This document shows, piece after piece, positions 45,143 through 57,632 of a stretch of 64,000 bases of DNA. Source of the DNA: Heterobilharzia americana (Eukaryota; Platyhelminthes; Trematoda; Strigeidida; Schistosomatidae). The position numbers and the translations under genes are program-made. The notes beneath the pieces were generated by a model that worked only from the letters and a program-made list of their open reading frames with translations, made no database searches and had not been told where the DNA came from. How positions within the stretch are numbered: the stretch's first letter is position 1; the number at the start of each line of letters is the position of its first letter. The stretch lies in assembly GCA_944470555.2 (NCBI GenBank), contig OX104134.1, forward strand, positions 101,178,701 to 101,242,700. The letters are read 5' to 3'.

Positions 45143-46147
45143 GACCACCCAAGTGTCTACTTTGGGAGACTACCATGTGCGTGACTCTTGTCAAAGTGGC
45201 TGGACCTGTTTTCTCTAAGGTTGTCGAGGTCATCTCGAATGCCACCGCGCTTATGCGTCATGATCCCGATGTTCCTATGGGAACTGGTGTTAGTGCATCT
45301 GACTTAGCAATCGGAGTAGCTTTGTAACGGTTGACTGACAAGCAAAGACAGCGTTTATCCCTCTTCTCAAGGCGGCTTCGGTGGGCAGAAACAAAGTACA
45401 GCACGTTTGGCAGGGAACTCCTGGCTATCTGCTGGTCTGTATGCCATTTCTGACATTCGGTTCAAAGTCTTGACTTCATCCTATTCAGAGGCCACAGGCC
45501 AATAACTTTCTATCTTGGCTCAGCATCTGATGAACACTCCCCTTGTGAGTCGCGACAGCCGGATTACATTTTCCAGTTCATGTGAGATACCTGACACGTG
45601 TCTTGAGCAAATAACTCCACTGCCGAAGCGTTATCTCGAATCATCTCTATGAAGAGTATCGGAGGTGTCGATCTCGGTGGACCAGCCCGGTTTCAAGAAA
45701 AAGATCCTCGGCTGAACCATGAGACGTCTCCCTAATCCCAAAGCCACAACCGGATCCTGTAGGATCGAGCAAAGATACAATTTTATGGGATGTCTACACC
45801 GGTCAACCACCCCCAATAGTTCCAAGGAGGTATCGATGCAGTGTATCAAATGCATCGCGCAAACTGTTCCACGTTGGTGTACGAGCCTCCATCAGACTCA
45901 TCGCACGACGTTTCTACTGCCTCGGAATGAGCAGAGATGTGAAAGACTAGGATCATTCGTGTGTGGCTTGTAAAAAAGGTAAAGTTTCGCAGCAAACGAA
46001 GAGCCCTTTAGGCTCTTTTCTAGTCCCAAACACATGTATTGACCACGTCCATGTTTATACCGTAGGACCCATACCAGAATCTAATGGACATACTTACATT
46101 CCCACCTAGGTGGATCGTTTATAGACACGACCAGGAGCAGTACTGTT

Positions 46148-46519
46148 ATGGATATTACCGCTGGAACTGTCGCTCGTGTTTTCGTCGGAAGATGGATCAC
46201 AAATTTTGAATGTCCATCTTACGCGAAATCCGACCGTGGGTGTGGATCATTTCACACTTTAACCGCAGCTCTAGGCTACACTCGTTTCCGAGTGACCGCC
46301 CACCATCTTCATGCAAAAGGGACGGTGGAGTCCAATTGTCGACATCTGGAAGCTTCCCTTTCATTTGTAAACATCCCTCAGTGGACCGAGGCTCTGCCCG
46401 TAGTCCCGCTGGATGCTCGGAGAGCGCTCAAAGCTGGCGTTGGACGCACTTCTGCTGAACTCGTCTACGGGCTTATTCTTCACCTGCCGGGTAAGCTTGT
46501 TTCCCTTCAACGTTCATAA
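46148..46519 (+). pseudogene. Gypsy integrase core frame
   Basis: A 123-codon frame covering the second half of the integrase catalytic core, from 'MDITAGTVARVFVGRW' to 'GRTSAELVYGLILHLPGK'. It has SDRG for the usual TDRG and an ESNCRHL segment where the catalytic E is expected (E retained). The outer edge of palindrome A falls at 46186 within this frame. Confidence 0.85.
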
Positions 46520-46540
46520 ATGCTTTTGGTAGAACATTCC

Positions 46541-47460
46541 ACTTGACTAGGCTTACGAAAGCATTGCTTCCGGTTAGGCCCACTCCTGTTTGACCTCAGG
46601 CAACTGATATCTTCGTACACGCTATCTCGCAAAAGGCAACACATGTTTGCATACTTCTAGGCGCCTTTCATCGACCACCTGAACCATCTTCAATGAGGAC
46701 CATTCGGAGTCATCAAGCGACACGAAAAACTCCATACAATCTGGCGAGACGGAAGTGAAGATAACACTGTCATCGACCGTTGACACAAGCTTACTCCGAG
46801 GGCAGCCCCGTCGTAAGCGACGTTTCTGCTCACTATGGCCGAACGGTAGAGAGCCCAGCAACCGAAACCCTTGACGACGTGCCTAGTGATACAGATGCAA
46901 CCATCACGTGCACAACAAAAACAGGATCAGGTAGAACGGCCGGGTTCCCGGAATATCCGAGGACATACTCAATCTAGTAGCACAAGCAAGAATATGCCAA
47001 TTATTTTCAACTTTCGAATTATTTTCCTGGCACCGTTTTTGCTAGGAATGCCAAAACTTTTCAACATTCTATCTTTTTTGCACCAACTCTTACTGCCACG
47101 TGAACACACATTTTCTCAAAAAACCAGAGCATGAAATCCATTTTCGTCATTATTATTTATGTGTGGCGTAAAAAATGTTTCCCAATCTTTTAAAACGCTT
47201 TCGCAGACTGTTGTTTCTACTCCGGGTGCAACGGGCACGGACCGAAATGTTAAAGCACACTGGGAATCGTGATCGGCAAAAAACTCGATTTGTCGTGCTT
47301 TTTCCCTCCTGATGACACCGTAGAACCAGTTCAGGACACCAAAGGTAACTCCTCACAGTAATTCCGCTGGTGAGAGTTTTACTAGTGGCAAAACTACGAA
47401 GCTTTTACTTTCGGCTGGTATTGTCTTTGCGCCTTCACGAACCCACTAGGGGGAGTAAGC
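46541..47460 (+). other. Gypsy 3' internal region
   Basis: Lies between integrase and the 3' LTR. Short frames at 46780-46977, 46871-47134 and 47153-47356 (minus) have no recognised domain; the first follows from the tail of pol ('RTAGFPEYPRTYS', like the RSGRRVRFPARY tail of integrases). Confidence 0.6.
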
Positions 47461-47765
47461 TGTAGTCGCACAAGACTCGACATCGATGCTGACCTGCATA
47501 GTTTTATCTGACTCACTGGGCTGAAGGCATACAGCCAAGCATCCAGGCCGCTTCGCACGCTGTCGTGCCAAATTGCACCACTCGTAATCGACCATGTGGC
47601 CAGCAGGCCAGGGCCCACTGTATTTTGGCATGACTTCTCGAATATACCATTCCATCTGGCTAAGCCGTTGTGTTCTTCCCTGGCCTCATATTAATGGATA
47701 TATTACGAATAAGATTGGTTGGTGATTGGCCTATGCATCTCTCAATTTTGTGCGGAAACGATTCC
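47461..47765 (+). repeat. Gypsy 3' LTR (left arm of palindrome A)
   Basis: Starts with 'tgtagtcgcacaagactcg' and ends around 'ttgtgcggaaacg'. See the 5' LTR for the identical 226-bp core. Its inverted copy is at about 56387-56691. Confidence 0.85.
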
Positions 47766-47929
47766 GGAACAATTGACTTCTGAGGATTATTACTGATCTA
47801 GGCCCCTCAGTAGTACACTGATTTTAAGAGGCTTGATTTCCACGTAATCTAACACCATGACAACTTAGCTGTCTACGTGGAGAGGAGCTGTACCTTCAAC
47901 CTGTCAGAGATTACACGATTGAATGCTGA

Positions 47930-50900
47930 TTGGACTTAGCCACCTAGCCAATTTATGCATTCGGGAGCAATGCACCGGTAGTACTGGCCGTAATGGGATA
48001 TTCACTTTGTCAGTCTCACTTAAATACTAAGGGTGATGTCGAAATGTGTTTTTCCTCCCAATAGTCTTGTATTTTCAAATCCTGCATTTCCCCAGTTTAT
48101 TCCCCTTCCTTTACCGTGTTATCACCTCTATATAAGAGTACCCTTACAAGTGGTCCGGAGTTTTCGAAACCTCTTGAGCAAATGCACAACAATTCTCAGA
48201 CAAACTACGTCTTCTTACTAAGTTATGAGAATTACATTAAGTGCTTGATATCAGTGGAACATTGCCTAATAAAAAAGATTATCCTTCGCAATCCTGACGG
48301 AAAATTGGTTATCACCGAACATTGGCGACATCAAAGCGAACATGTACGAGATGCTTTTGTTCGAGGAAGGCAACGAAAGCAAGTACACAAGGCCGTAATA
48401 GGCGCGAACAGCTGGTTCAAAAGTGAACAAACTACTGACACTGTGTTCACAGAGCTCCTTGAATCGGTCTAATGCCTCTTAACAGTCAAACACACCAGGT
48501 ACCTATTTGAAGGCGTCTCTATATCCCCTAATAACAACGCAAAATGTAAACAAAAGTTACTCCATGTAATGTCCACAGTGTCGACCTCGGTGTACGACCA
48601 GATCCCAAAAGCAGGCGACTTCAACGCTCCAACTTAGATAGAGCAAGGTGGCACGGCCCCGAGCCTGAAGTTAGATTATAACCTGCCACGTGCCACCCAA
48701 ACGGGCGGATGTATGAAAAAATTAGCCGCAACATATGCCGGGGGTCCTATGGCAGACCATCCAAACTGGATCACCCACTGACTGGCGACCATCTTCTAGT
48801 TGAACAGGCTCAGGTTCAAACATCTCTCAGAAGCACTGATCATGATAGTGTTAGATCTGGTAACCAGGGAACAATTAAGGTGAAGGGTTCCCGCCCCTAT
48901 CTCGGCCACAATAGGGAAAACCGTGCAAAAGACAGCCAAAACATATCGACAGCTACGCGGCATGGAGATTGGGGCTACTAACAGCTTCACCAAGGCAGGG
49001 AAACGATAAGAAATGATATCAAGGCGGCGATTTTGGAACACGCAGAAAGCGGACCTTATGGCTAAAATGAGGCACTGAGCGCCTCCTAAAAGCCAAGAGG
49101 AGGGCATGGCATAAATGGAGGCTCCCCAGAAAAAGGGACGATCACGACCCATGTACGGCTCTACAAAATCGATGCAACGTCAGGGTGCGGGGTGGCGGGA
49201 GGTCGTTCCAGTCCAACCTCGCCTAGAAGCTTGAGGTAAACCCCAGAAACCTACGCCGATCCGTAGTGAAGAGAAATTCTACGAGCCAGGGAGCATTCGT
49301 CACAAAAGGTTGGAGCAGAAGAAAACCTCTCTGGACGGGAGATCGCCGAAACGTTAAGCACCACCTTTGAAACACAGCTCAACATTCCATCACGAAGGAA
49401 CGCACACCTTCTGCCAGAACATGCCCCAACGTTATCCGACGGAGTGGGGTTACACGAAGTATGGATAACTCGTGCAGTTGCTCTCGATAAGCTATCAAAG
49501 CTAGGCACGGGAAAATCCTCAGGGCCCAACAACATCTGCTTATCTGTGTTGAAACAATATGCGAGTACCCTAAGTGGCCCACTCTGCTATCTCTTCTAGA
49601 ACTCCTTAGACGGACAAAAACTTCCACGTGAGTGGGAGTGCACCACCCTCCCTCCTATTTTCAAGGGAGGGGACAGGCAGAATCCAAACTGTTACAGACC
49701 CATGGCACCTCTATCAGTAATATCGAAAGTCCTGGAAAGTGTGACAGACAACAGCATCAGGAAATATCTGGGCACAAAGCAAGCACTCATTGATGCTCAA
49801 CATGGCTTCCGAGAGGGTAGGTCCTTTGCCTCCAGCCATCTGATGGCTCATGATCACTGGATAGTATTCTGGGACCCCGAGGTCCCAGTCCACACGATTT
49901 TCCTGGAGTTCGCCAAAGCCCTTGGCATTGTCTCGCAGACCATCCTAATTAATTCACGAAGTAGCCGGTTTAGGTACCCTCGGCCAGGTGCTATCATGGC
50001 TGCAGAGCTACTTGGACAGAAGGGAGTTCCGCGCGATAGTCAAAGGGGCCCACTCCACATGGAAACATCATCGTCCGGCGTCCCACAAGGGGCGATCCTA
50101 GGCCCATTGTTGTCCCTACTGTTCGTGAATGTCCTCCCGCCGTGTATTGGCTCTCCGATTTTCCTCTAGGCCGACAACGTCAAGCTACGGAGGGCAGCAG
50201 CTTGCGAAACGGAATCGAATGCACTACGGGACGACCCCAAAACACTACAGCCGGCATGTAACCTGGACAAATGACGGCCCATGTTTTTCCGCGCCCCTGA
50301 TCCACAGAAAGTGCCCGCTCTCCCTGTGGGTCACATGCATCTCATACCGCAGAAGAAGGCCTGGGTTTGTTGGTGGCGGAGAAACTGGACACCAAGTCCA
50401 ATTACCCGGGCGGCGCCTCAAAAGCATGTGCTGTGCCACACTTTGTGCGCAGACGACTAGGTGCTCTCATCCTAGGTCTCTTTCCGAATCCCTATGAGAC
50501 TTAAATACGACCCCACTTGGAGGTCCATAACGTCCCTGCTCCACCCTAACTAAAAGGAGGCACGAAACTACTGGAGAAAGTTCGGAGGTGGGCCGCAAGA
50601 GCGGTTGTCGGATGCAGTAAAAACCACATGAGGATAGGCTGAAAGACCTAGGCATATACTCTCCTATCCACCGGGGGTTACGAGACGACTTGATAATGGT
50701 TTACAAAATACTGAATAGGCCAAGTCATCCGAGCGGAGGAACACTACCGAGGGGCCACTGCGGTTATCTTCGTGGAAACCCTAAGAGAATTGCCCACTGT
50801 AGGCATCAAGCCCTTTTCATCTCTTCCGCTGACTATGAACCAGCCTCACCCACCTAAGTTCCTCATACCTTCGCACGACCCTCGCCTTAATTGAACGTAA

Positions 50901-50930
50901 GTAGATCACTCTATTAGTTCGCTTTTCTTC
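47930..50930 (+). pseudogene. CR1-like non-LTR element (left arm of palindrome A)
   Basis: The 5' region (47930-48480) includes a 118-codon frame with 'MTSGPEFSKPL'-type start and 'FVRGRQRKQVHKAVIGANSW'. Endonuclease remnants follow (around 48610 'KAGDFNAPT'). RT is read as 'FKGGDRQNPNCYRPMAPLS' (motif 1-2), 'DAQHGFREGRSFASSHLM', 'FLEFAKALGIVSQTIL' (motif A with D changed to E), 'SSGVPQGAILGPLLSLLFV' (motif B intact) and a stop followed by ADNVKL in place of YADD. A late block 'VPALPVGHMHLIPQKKA' and C-terminal traces run to about 50930. Dead, and mirrored exactly in the right arm. Confidence 0.87.
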
Positions 50931-51256
50931 GCCGTTCACTCACATACATTTATCGTTCTGGGTTTCCTCTTCACTAGCCCCAACTCTCTCTAACGACCAG
51001 TCCGAACAACTGTCTGGTAACTCGGCATCTAAATAATCCAAATGGATCACAGTCCAAGACAAACTAACAGACGCCTGACCTCCTTTTCTGTATATCAGAG
51101 CTATGGCAAACGAGTGGCTGGGTTTGACGCATCGGAGTCCACCGGAGACCTGGTACCGTTCAGCAAGTCCGGGAAGCGAGCAAGACGAAACCACCTGGTT
51201 TACGCAAGCTCGTTAGACAGATGTTGGATTGGTTTACACAAGCCGGCTTAACATTT
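50931..51256 (-). other. Unrecognised 84-codon frame, duplicated in both arms
   Basis: The minus-strand frame at 50940-51194 (mirror 52955-53209, plus) contains 'LSWTVIHLDYLDAELPDSC' and an acidic end. I recognise no family. It lies between the CR1-like 3' end and the RTE 5' fragment. Confidence 0.3.
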
Positions 51257-52012
51257 GTTGGATATTGTAACTGTGATGTCCGCTCCCAGTTTAGCACTCA
51301 TTTCACCCATTAGGATTTTGATTTCACCATCGGGAGTGGGGTGGTGCCCAGTACGGATTGGGGTTGTCTGCAAAATTCTTCCTTCTTCCCTCGGTCTGGA
51401 TTACTTGTAGACACGTAGCATAGCATTGTATGATTGTGACTTTCCTTCATTTTGAGTTGAACCTTGCTGTCATGATCTTGCGGGAGATTTGTTCTCACTG
51501 CATGAGAGAGACCCTTCGATGCTCTTGTGGACATCGTGGTGACCACCCCATTACTCAGTGCGCTCGTGATTGTCGTCTGGTTGACAACATCGGGACACAT
51601 TAATAACTTTCCGGTTAAGAGTTTGGAGAGTCCACCTCCATTCTGTCTGTTTTCGCAGGTTCCAAACACTTCTATCCTATGCCTTCTCATGTTTTCGGAG
51701 GTCTGGGCAGCCCTGATAGGTTCAAATATGGTGCGGATGTTCCATGTACATATGATCACTCCTACTTTCATCGAGGAAAGGCAGACGCATCGGCCAGTTG
51801 GCTTCCGGGAGTCTTTTACTTACCGGCATCATTTCACCTCTTCGGTTCCAACGGGAAGTAAGTTTGTTTTAATATTTTGTGTGATCTGAAGCTTCGTCAG
51901 CGGTTAGATTGATTTTCCAGGGTGGTGTTGCTAGCCCCATTCCCAACCTCCCCCCTTTATCCAGGTTTACGACCAGCTAGTAACTAGTGAACTAGTCAAC
52001 CAGGTGAGGTTA
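51257..52012 (-). pseudogene. RTE 5' end: leader and endonuclease fragment
   Basis: On the minus strand, 'aacctcacctggttgactag' near 52010 matches the 5' start of the full-length RTE at 34069. The coding part reads 'VGVIICTWNIRTIF' (the GTWN motif), 'RAAQTSENMRRHRIEVFG', 'CENRQNGGGLSKLL' (catalytic E region) and ends with 'ILMGEMSAKLGADI', where it is cut off. Only the part up to 51824 is mirrored in the right arm; the leader beyond that belongs to the spacer. Confidence 0.85.
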
Positions 52013-52324
52013 CATGTACATATATATATATATATATATACGTATATATATGTAACGAAATCCTCTCGTTTTAATTTGTTGCTGCTCGTCCAGGAATACA
52101 CCGTAACAGAAAAATGATCTAAAAATCCCTCCTGATCACACTATTTGATAGTATTGACATTTATTTGAATATTTTTATCTTCTTTATGGATGTGTACCCT
52201 TGACCCTAGCCGGTGTGATGTTATTTGGTTGTTGACTGTCTTCTTTGCTCCGCACTCAGTGTTTGCCTTTGTATGATCGAGACTTATCATGAATGTTCCC
52301 TTTCCTATTATGTGATGCTGAACT
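51825..52324. other. Spacer of palindrome A
   Basis: 500 bp. The first 188 bases are the RTE leader continuing from the left arm, then a TA repeat, then about 270 bases without recognised content that stop at the start of the right arm. Confidence 0.85.
52019..52052 (+). repeat. TA microsatellite at the centre of palindrome A
   Basis: Ten TA units, a short interruption 'cg', then more TA/TG. It lies within 25 bases of the exact midpoint of the palindrome (about 52075). Confidence 0.9.
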
Positions 52325-52377
52325 GGTAAGTAAAAGACTCCCGGAAGCCAACTGGCCGATGCGTCTGCCTTTCCTCG

Positions 52378-52900
52378 ATGAAAGTAGGAGTGATCATATG
52401 TACATGGAACATCCGCACCATATTTGAACCTATCAGGGCTGCCCAGACCTCCGAAAACATGAGAAGGCATAGGATAGAAGTGTTTGGAACCTGCGAAAAC
52501 AGACAGAATGGAGGTGGACTCTCCAAACTCTTAACCGGAAAGTTATTAATGTGTCCCGATGTTGTCAACCAGACGACAATCACGAGCGCACTGAGTAATG
52601 GGGTGGTCACCACGATGTCCACAAGAGCATCGAAGGGTCTCTCTCATGCAGTGAGAACAAATCTCCCGCAAGATCATGACAACAAGGTTCAACTCAAAAT
52701 GAAGGAAAGTCACAATCATACAATGCTATGCTACGTGTCTACAAGTAATCCAGACCGAGGGAAGAAGGAAGAATTTTGCAGACAACCCCAATCCGTACTG
52801 GGCACCACCCCACTCCCGATGGTGAAATCAAAATCCTAATGGGTGAAATGAGTGCTAAACTGGGAGCGGACATCACAGTTACAATATCCAACAAATGTTA
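52378..52900 (+). pseudogene. RTE endonuclease fragment (right arm)
   Basis: Mirror of the fragment at 51257-51771. The frame 52378-52839 differs from it by one residue (N for S in 'DHDNKVQL'). No leader precedes it, because the arm begins at 52325. Confidence 0.85.
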
Positions 52901-53219
52901 AGCCGGCTTGTGTAAACCAATCCAACATCTGTCTAACGAGCTTGCGTAAACCAGGTGGTTTCGTCTTGCTCGCTTCCCGGACTTGCTGAACGGTACCAGG
53001 TCTCCGGTGGACTCCGATGCGTCAAACCCAGCCACTCGTTTGCCATAGCTCTGATATACAGAAAAGGAGGTCAGGCGTCTGTTAGTTTGTCTTGGACTGT
53101 GATCCATTTGGATTATTTAGATGCCGAGTTACCAGACAGTTGTTCGGACTGGTCGTTAGAGAGAGTTGGGGCTAGTGAAGAGGAAACCCAGAACGATAAA
53201 TGTATGTGAGTGAACGGCG

Positions 53220-56200
53220 AAGAAAAGCGAACTAATAGAGTGATCTACTTACGTTCAATTAAGGCGAGGGTCGTGCGAAGGTATGAGGAACTTAGGTGGG
53301 TGAGGCTGGTTCATAGTCAGCGGAAGAGATGAAAAGGGCTTGATGCCTACAGTGGGCAATTCTCTTAGGGTTTCCACGAAGATAACCGCAGTGGCCCCTC
53401 GGTAGTGTTCCTCCGCTCGGATGACTTGGCCTATTCAGTATTTTGTAAACCATTATCAAGTCGTCTCGTAACCCCCGGTGGATAGGAGAGTATATGCCTA
53501 GGTCTTTCAGCCTATCCTCATGTGGTTTTTACTGCATCCCGACAACCGCTCTTGCGGCCCACCTCCGAACTTTCTCCAGTAGTTTCGTGCCTCCTTTTAG
53601 TTAGGGTGGAGCAGGGACGTTATGGACCTCCAAGTGGGGTCGTATTTAAGTCTCATAGGGATTCGGAAAGAGACCTAGGATGAGAGCACCTAGTCGTCTG
53701 CGCACAAAGTGTGGCACAGCACATGCTTTTGAGGCGCCGCCCGGGTAATTGGACTTGGTGTCCAGTTTCTCCGCCACCAACAAACCCAGGCCTTCTTCTG
53801 CGGTATGAGATGCATGTGACCCACAGGGAGAGCGGGGCACTTTCTGTGGATCAGGGGCGCGGAAAAACATGGGCCGTCATTTGTCCAGGTTACATGCCGG
53901 CTGTAGTGTTTTGGGGTCGTCCCGTAGTGCATTCGATTCCGTTTCGCAAGCTGCTGCCCTCCGTAGCTTGACGTTGTCGGCCTAGAGGAAAATCGGAGAG
54001 CCAATACACGGCGGGAGGACATTCACGAACAGTAGGGACAACAATGGGCCTAGGATCGCCCCTTGTGGGACGCCGGACGATGATGTTTCCATGTGGAGTG
54101 GGCCCCTTTGACTATCGCGCGGAACTCCCTTCTGTCCAAGTAGCTCTGCAGCCATGATAGCACCTGGCCGAGGGTACCTAAACCGGCTACTTCGTGAATT
54201 AATTAGGATGGTCTGCGAGACAATGCCAAGGGCTTTGGCGAACTCCAGGAAAATCGTGTGGACTGGGACCTCGGGGTCCCAGAATACTATCCAGTGATCA
54301 TGAGCCATCAGATGGCTGGAGGCAAAGGACCTACCCTCTCGGAAGCCATGTTGAGCATCAATGAGTGCTTGCTTTGTGCCCAGATATTTCCTGATGCTGT
54401 TGTCTGTCACACTTTCCGGGACTTTCGATATTACTGATAGAGGTGCCATGGGTCTGTAACAGTTTGGATTCTGCCTGTCCCCTCCCTTGAAAATAGGAGG
54501 GAGGGTGGTGCACTCCCACTCACGTGGAAGTTTTTGTCCGTCTAAGGAGTTCTAGAAGAGATAGCAGAGTGGGCCACTTAGGGTACTCGCATATTGTTTC
54601 AACACAGATAAGCAGATGTTGTTGGGCCCTGAGGATTTTCCCGTGCCTAGCTTTGATAGCTTATCGAGAGCAACTGCACGAGTTATCCATACTTCGTGTA
54701 ACCCCACTCCGTCGGATAACGTTGGGGCATGTTCTGGCAGAAGGTGTGCGTTCCTTCGTGATGGAATGTTGAGCTGTGTTTCAAAGGTGGTGCTTAACGT
54801 TTCGGCGATCTCCCGTCCAGAGAGGTTTTCTTCTGCTCCAACCTTTTGTGACGAATGCTCCCTGGCTCGTAGAATTTCTCTTCACTACGGATCGGCGTAG
54901 GTTTCTGGGGTTTACCTCAAGCTTCTAGGCGAGGTTGGACTGGAACGACCTCCCGCCACCCCGCACCCTGACGTTGCATCGATTTTGTAGAGCCGTACAT
55001 GGGTCGTGATCGTCCCTTTTTCTGGGGAGCCTCCATTTATGCCATGCCCTCCTCTTGGCTTTTAGGAGGCGCTCAGTGCCTCATTTTAGCCATAAGGTCC
55101 GCTTTCTGCGTGTTCCAAAATCGCCGCCTTGATATCATTTCTTATCGTTTCCCTGCCTTGGTGAAGCTGTTAGTAGCCCCAATCTCCATGCCGCGTAGCT
55201 GTCGATATGTTTTGGCTGTCTTTTGCACGGTTTTCCCTATTGTGGCCGAGATAGGGGCGGGAACCCTTCACCTTAATTGTTCCCTGGTTACCAGATCTAA
55301 CACTATCATGATCAGTGCTTCTGAGAGATGTTTGAACCTGAGCCTGTTCAACTAGAAGATGGTCGCCAGTCAGTGGGTGATCCAGTTTGGATGGTCTGCC
55401 ATAGGACCCCCGGCATATGTTGCGGCTAATTTTTTCATACATCCGCCCGTTTGGGTGGCACGTGGCAGGTTATAATCTAACTTCAGGCTCGGGGCCGTGC
55501 CACCTTGCTCTATCTAAGTTGGAGCGTTGAAGTCGCCTGCTTTTGGGATCTGGTCGTACACCGAGGTCGACACTGTGGACATTACATGGAGTAACTTTTG
55601 TTTACATTTTGCGTTGTTATTAGGGGATATAGAGACGCCTTCAAATAGGTACCTGGTGTGTTTGACTGTTAAGAGGCATTAGACCGATTCAAGGAGCTCT
55701 GTGAACACAGTGTCAGTAGTTTGTTCACTTTTGAACCAGCTGTTCGCGCCTATTACGGCCTTGTGTACTTGCTTTCGTTGCCTTCCTCGAACAAAAGCAT
55801 CTCGTACATGTTCGCTTTGATGTCGCCAATGTTCGGTGATAACCAATTTTCCGTCAGGATTGCGAAGGATAATCTTTTTTATTAGGCAATGTTCCACTGA
55901 TATCAAGCACTTAATGTAATTCTCATAACTTAGTAAGAAGACGTAGTTTGTCTGAGAATTGTTGTGCATTTGCTCAAGAGGTTTCGAAAACTCCGGACCA
56001 CTTGTAAGGGTACTCTTATATAGAGGTGATAACACGGTAAAGGAAGGGGAATAAACTGGGGAAATGCAGGATTTGAAAAATACAAGACTATTGGGAGGAA
56101 AAACACATTTCGACATCACCCTTAGTATTTAAGTGAGACTGACAAAGTGAATATCCCATTACGGCCAGTACTACCGGTGCATTGCTCCCGAATGCATAAA

Positions 56201-56221
56201 TTGGCTAGGTGGCTAAGTCCA
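53220..56221 (-). pseudogene. CR1-like element (right arm)
   Basis: Inverted copy of 47930-50930. The frame at 53982-54449 matches 49702-50169 except P for L in 'KVPESV'. A single-base difference joins two frames that are separate in the left arm (55679-56119 is one 146-codon frame), so this arm keeps a slightly longer 5' reading. Confidence 0.87.
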
Positions 56222-56386
56222 ATCAGCATTCAATCGTGTAATCTCTGACAGGTTGAAGGTACAGCTCCTCTCCACGTAGACAGCTAAGTTGTCATGGTGT
56301 TAGATTACGTGGAAATCAAGCCTCTTAAAATCAGTGTACTACTGAGGGGCCTAGATCAGTAATAATCCTCAGAAGTCAATTGTTCC

Positions 56387-56691
56387 GGAATCGTTTCCGC
56401 ACAAAATTGAGAGATGCATAGGCCAATCACCAACCAATCTTATTCGTAATATATCCATTAATATGAGGCCAGGGAAGAACACAACGGCTTAGCCAGATGG
56501 AATGGTATATTCGAGAAGTCATGCCAAAATACAGTGGGCCCTGGCCTGCTGGCCACATGGTCGATTACGAGTGGTGCAATTTGGCACGACAGCGTGCGAA
56601 GCGGCCTGGATGCTTGGCTGTATGCCTTCAGCCCAGTGAGTCAGATAAAACTATGCAGGTCAGCATCGATGTCGAGTCTTGTGCGACTACA
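56387..56691 (-). repeat. Gypsy 3' LTR (right-arm copy)
   Basis: Inverted copy of 47461-47765, with the same core. It has no partner 5' LTR on this side because the arm ends inside integrase. Confidence 0.85.
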
Positions 56692-57632
56692 GCTTACTCC
56701 CCCTAGTGGGTTCGTGAAGGCGCAAAGACAATACCAGCCGAAAGTAAAAGCTTCGTAGTTTTGCCACTAGTAAAACTCTCACCAGCGGAATTACTGTGAG
56801 GAGTTACCTTTGGTGTCCTGAACTGGTTCTACGGTGTCATCAGGAGGGAAAAAGCACGACAAATCGAGTTTTTTGCCGATCACGATTCCCAGTGTGCTTT
56901 AACATTTCGGTCCGTGCCCGTTGCACCCGGAGTAGAAACAACAGTCTGCGAAAGCGTTTTAAAAGATTGGGAAACATTTTTTACGCCACACATAAATAAT
57001 AATGACGAAAATGGATTTCATGCTCTGGTTTTTTGAGAAAATGTGTGTTCACGTGGCAGTAAGAGTTGGTGCAAAAAAGATAGAATGTTGAAAAGTTTTG
57101 GCATTCCTAGCAAAAACGGTGCCAGGAAAATAATTCGAAAGTTGAAAATAATTGGCATATTCTTGCTTGTGCTACTAGATTGAGTATGTCCTCGGATATT
57201 CCGGGAACCCGGCCGTTCTACCTGATCCTGTTTTTGTTGTGCACGTGATGGTTGCATCTGTATCACTAGGCACGTCGTCAAGGGTTTCGGTTGCTGGGCT
57301 CTCTACCGTTCGGCCATAGTGAGCAGAAACGTCGCTTACGACGGGGCTGCCCTCGGAGTAAGCTTGTGTCAACGGTCGATGACAGTGTTATCTTCACTTC
57401 CGTCTCGCCAGATTGTATGGAGTTTTTCGTGTCGCTTGATGACTCCGAATGGTCCTCATTGAAGATGGTTCAGGTGGTCGATGAAAGGCGCCTAGAAGTA
57501 TGCAAACATGTGTTGCCTTTTGCGAGATAGCGTGTACGAAGATATCAGTTGCCTGAGGTCAAACAGGAGTGGGCCTAACCGGAAGCAATGCTTTCGTAAG
57601 CCTAGTCAAGTGGAATGTTCTACCAAAAGCAT

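Larger units (their letters stand above)
44400..46540 (+). pseudogene. Gypsy-type pol remnant (RT, RNase H, integrase)
   Basis: 'KTTP', 'IATIMPLGLFEF' and 'FGP' (about 44690-44790) are the RT part before the catalytic box; 'YISDYLIASPGKQ' replaces YIDDYLIAS, so one catalytic D is lost. 'GHTIDNQGALPL' and 'SSLISYYPRFTSNFA' complete the RT. RNase H is seen as 'VPMGTGVSASDLAIGVAL' and 'RWAETKYSTFGRELLAICW'. Integrase shows 'ITAGTVARVFVGRWITNFE', 'SDRGCGSFHTL' (TDRG motif as SDRG), 'HLHAKGTVESNCRHLEASL' and 'RTSAELVYGL'. Gag, protease and the first half of RT are absent. Stops and frameshifts are frequent. Boudicca and Saci are known schistosome Gypsy families; I did not match it to either. Confidence 0.88.
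46186..51824 (+). repeat. Palindrome A, left arm
   Basis: 5639 bp, reverse complement of 52325-57966 (coordinate sums 104149 to 104152). By eye I found three single-base indels (near 48075, 50310 and 50612) and at least two substitutions (near 49731 and 51477), i.e. about 99.9 percent identity. It contains the 3' half of the Gypsy element, the CR1-like element and an RTE 5' end. Confidence 0.96.

Noticed and set aside
50129..50497. 122-codon frame in the CR1-like element
   Set aside because: It overlaps the RT reading in another frame at the position of a frameshift; the motif-bearing frames explain the sequence.
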